From an uncultured Acidimicrobiia bacterium (GTDB lineage Bacteria > Actinomycetota > Acidimicrobiia > Spongiisociales > JAENVV01): a stretch of 5,690 bases of DNA. Position numbers and translations under genes: made by a program. This document shows positions 5,488 to 5,690 of this stretch, one piece after another. The notes under the pieces are model-generated. The model made no database searches. It was given only the letters and a program-made list of their open reading frames with translations, and was not told the DNA's origin. Position 1 is the first letter of the stretch. Each line of letters starts with the position of its first letter. Location of the stretch: assembly GCA_905480085.1 (NCBI GenBank), contig CAJQPD010000232.1:1-5690 (forward strand), written 5' to 3'.

Positions 5488-5690
5488 CCGGAGACACTGT
5501 TGCCGAGATTGTCTCCCAAGAGACACTTCATTCCCGTATCGAGGAGCTGGGGGCCCAATTGGCGGCCGATTATGTCGGGACGGTTCCGGTACTGGTCGGC
5601 ATTCTCAACGGATCGATCCCGTTTCTGGCCGATTTGTCCCGGGCCTGTCCCATTGAGCTTGAGGTCGATTTTCTCGGGTTGACCAGGTTT
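5484..5690 (+). CDS. hpt: Hypoxanthine phosphoribosyltransferase (N-terminal part, runs off window)
   Basis: The ATG at 5484 overlaps the carboxypeptidase stop (ATGA) and the frame is open to the last base, giving 69 residues. VPVLVGILNGSIPFLADLSR (34-53) matches the conserved early strand and loop of bacterial Hpt, where the family usually has GVLKG followed by FxxDL. VDFLGLTRF (61-69) matches the next strand. The complete enzyme salvages hypoxanthine and guanine using PRPP in the cytoplasm. The PRPP-binding motif would lie beyond the window. In many actinobacteria hpt is followed by ftsH, which could not be checked here. A related phosphoribosyltransferase is the only serious alternative. 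Confidence 0.88.
   Translation, partial: MTGDTVAEIVSQETLHSRIEELGAQLAADYVGTVPVLVGILNGSIPFLADLSRACPIELEVDFLGLTRF

Noticed and set aside
1..5690. CRISPR arrays, tRNA or rRNA genes, insertion sequences, phage or defence genes.
   Set aside because: Reading the whole window showed no spaced direct repeats, no tRNA-like structures, no transposase or integrase motifs and no terminal inverted repeats. Coding sequence fills nearly all of it.

Overview
The window looks like chromosomal DNA of a fairly GC-rich actinobacterium, possibly outside the well-studied genera. The evidence is the gene order: a CDP-alcohol phosphatidyltransferase (PgsA type), gcvH, a GarA/OdhI-like FHA protein and a MerR-family protein resembling mycobacterial Rv1828. 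This is a compact version of the Mycobacterium tuberculosis Rv1822-Rv1828 neighbourhood. Rank below phylum cannot be decided from the sequence alone.

Layout: all eight genes are on the + strand, with almost no intergenic DNA. Positions 1-171 hold the C-terminus of a DppC/OppC-type ABC permease. Positions 183-2227 hold the two ATPases of the same peptide importer (dppD, dppF; ATGA overlap at 1202-1205). A phosphatidylglycerophosphate-synthase-like membrane enzyme follows (about 2253-2837), then gcvH (2824-3210), the FHA protein (3220-3687), the MerR-like regulator (about 3680-4354), a secreted D-Ala-D-Ala carboxypeptidase (4351-5487) and the start of hypoxanthine phosphoribosyltransferase (hpt, 5484 to the window end). 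The largest certain gap between genes is 11 bases (25 bases if the CTG start proposed for pgsA is right). No gene-free stretch near 300 bases exists. I see no promoter, terminator, RNA gene, mobile element or CRISPR array.

How they fit together: the run looks like one long, translationally coupled transcript. It joins a peptide importer to membrane lipid synthesis, the lipoyl carrier of glycine cleavage, a probable phospho-switch of central nitrogen/carbon metabolism, a transcription factor, peptidoglycan trimming and purine salvage. The individual proteins are ordinary and intact.

The most notable anomaly is the start of pgsA. No ATG, GTG or TTG lies in frame at a sensible place. An ATG overlapping the dppF stop (TGATG, 2225-2229) is one base out of frame, separated from the gene by a run of seven G. 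This could be a homopolymer indel, a CTG start reached by re-initiation, or slippage. The second point is the FHA protein, which has a four-cysteine zinc-ribbon-like N-terminus followed by a threonine resembling the GarA phospho-switch site. I found no clear sign of a wholly new system.
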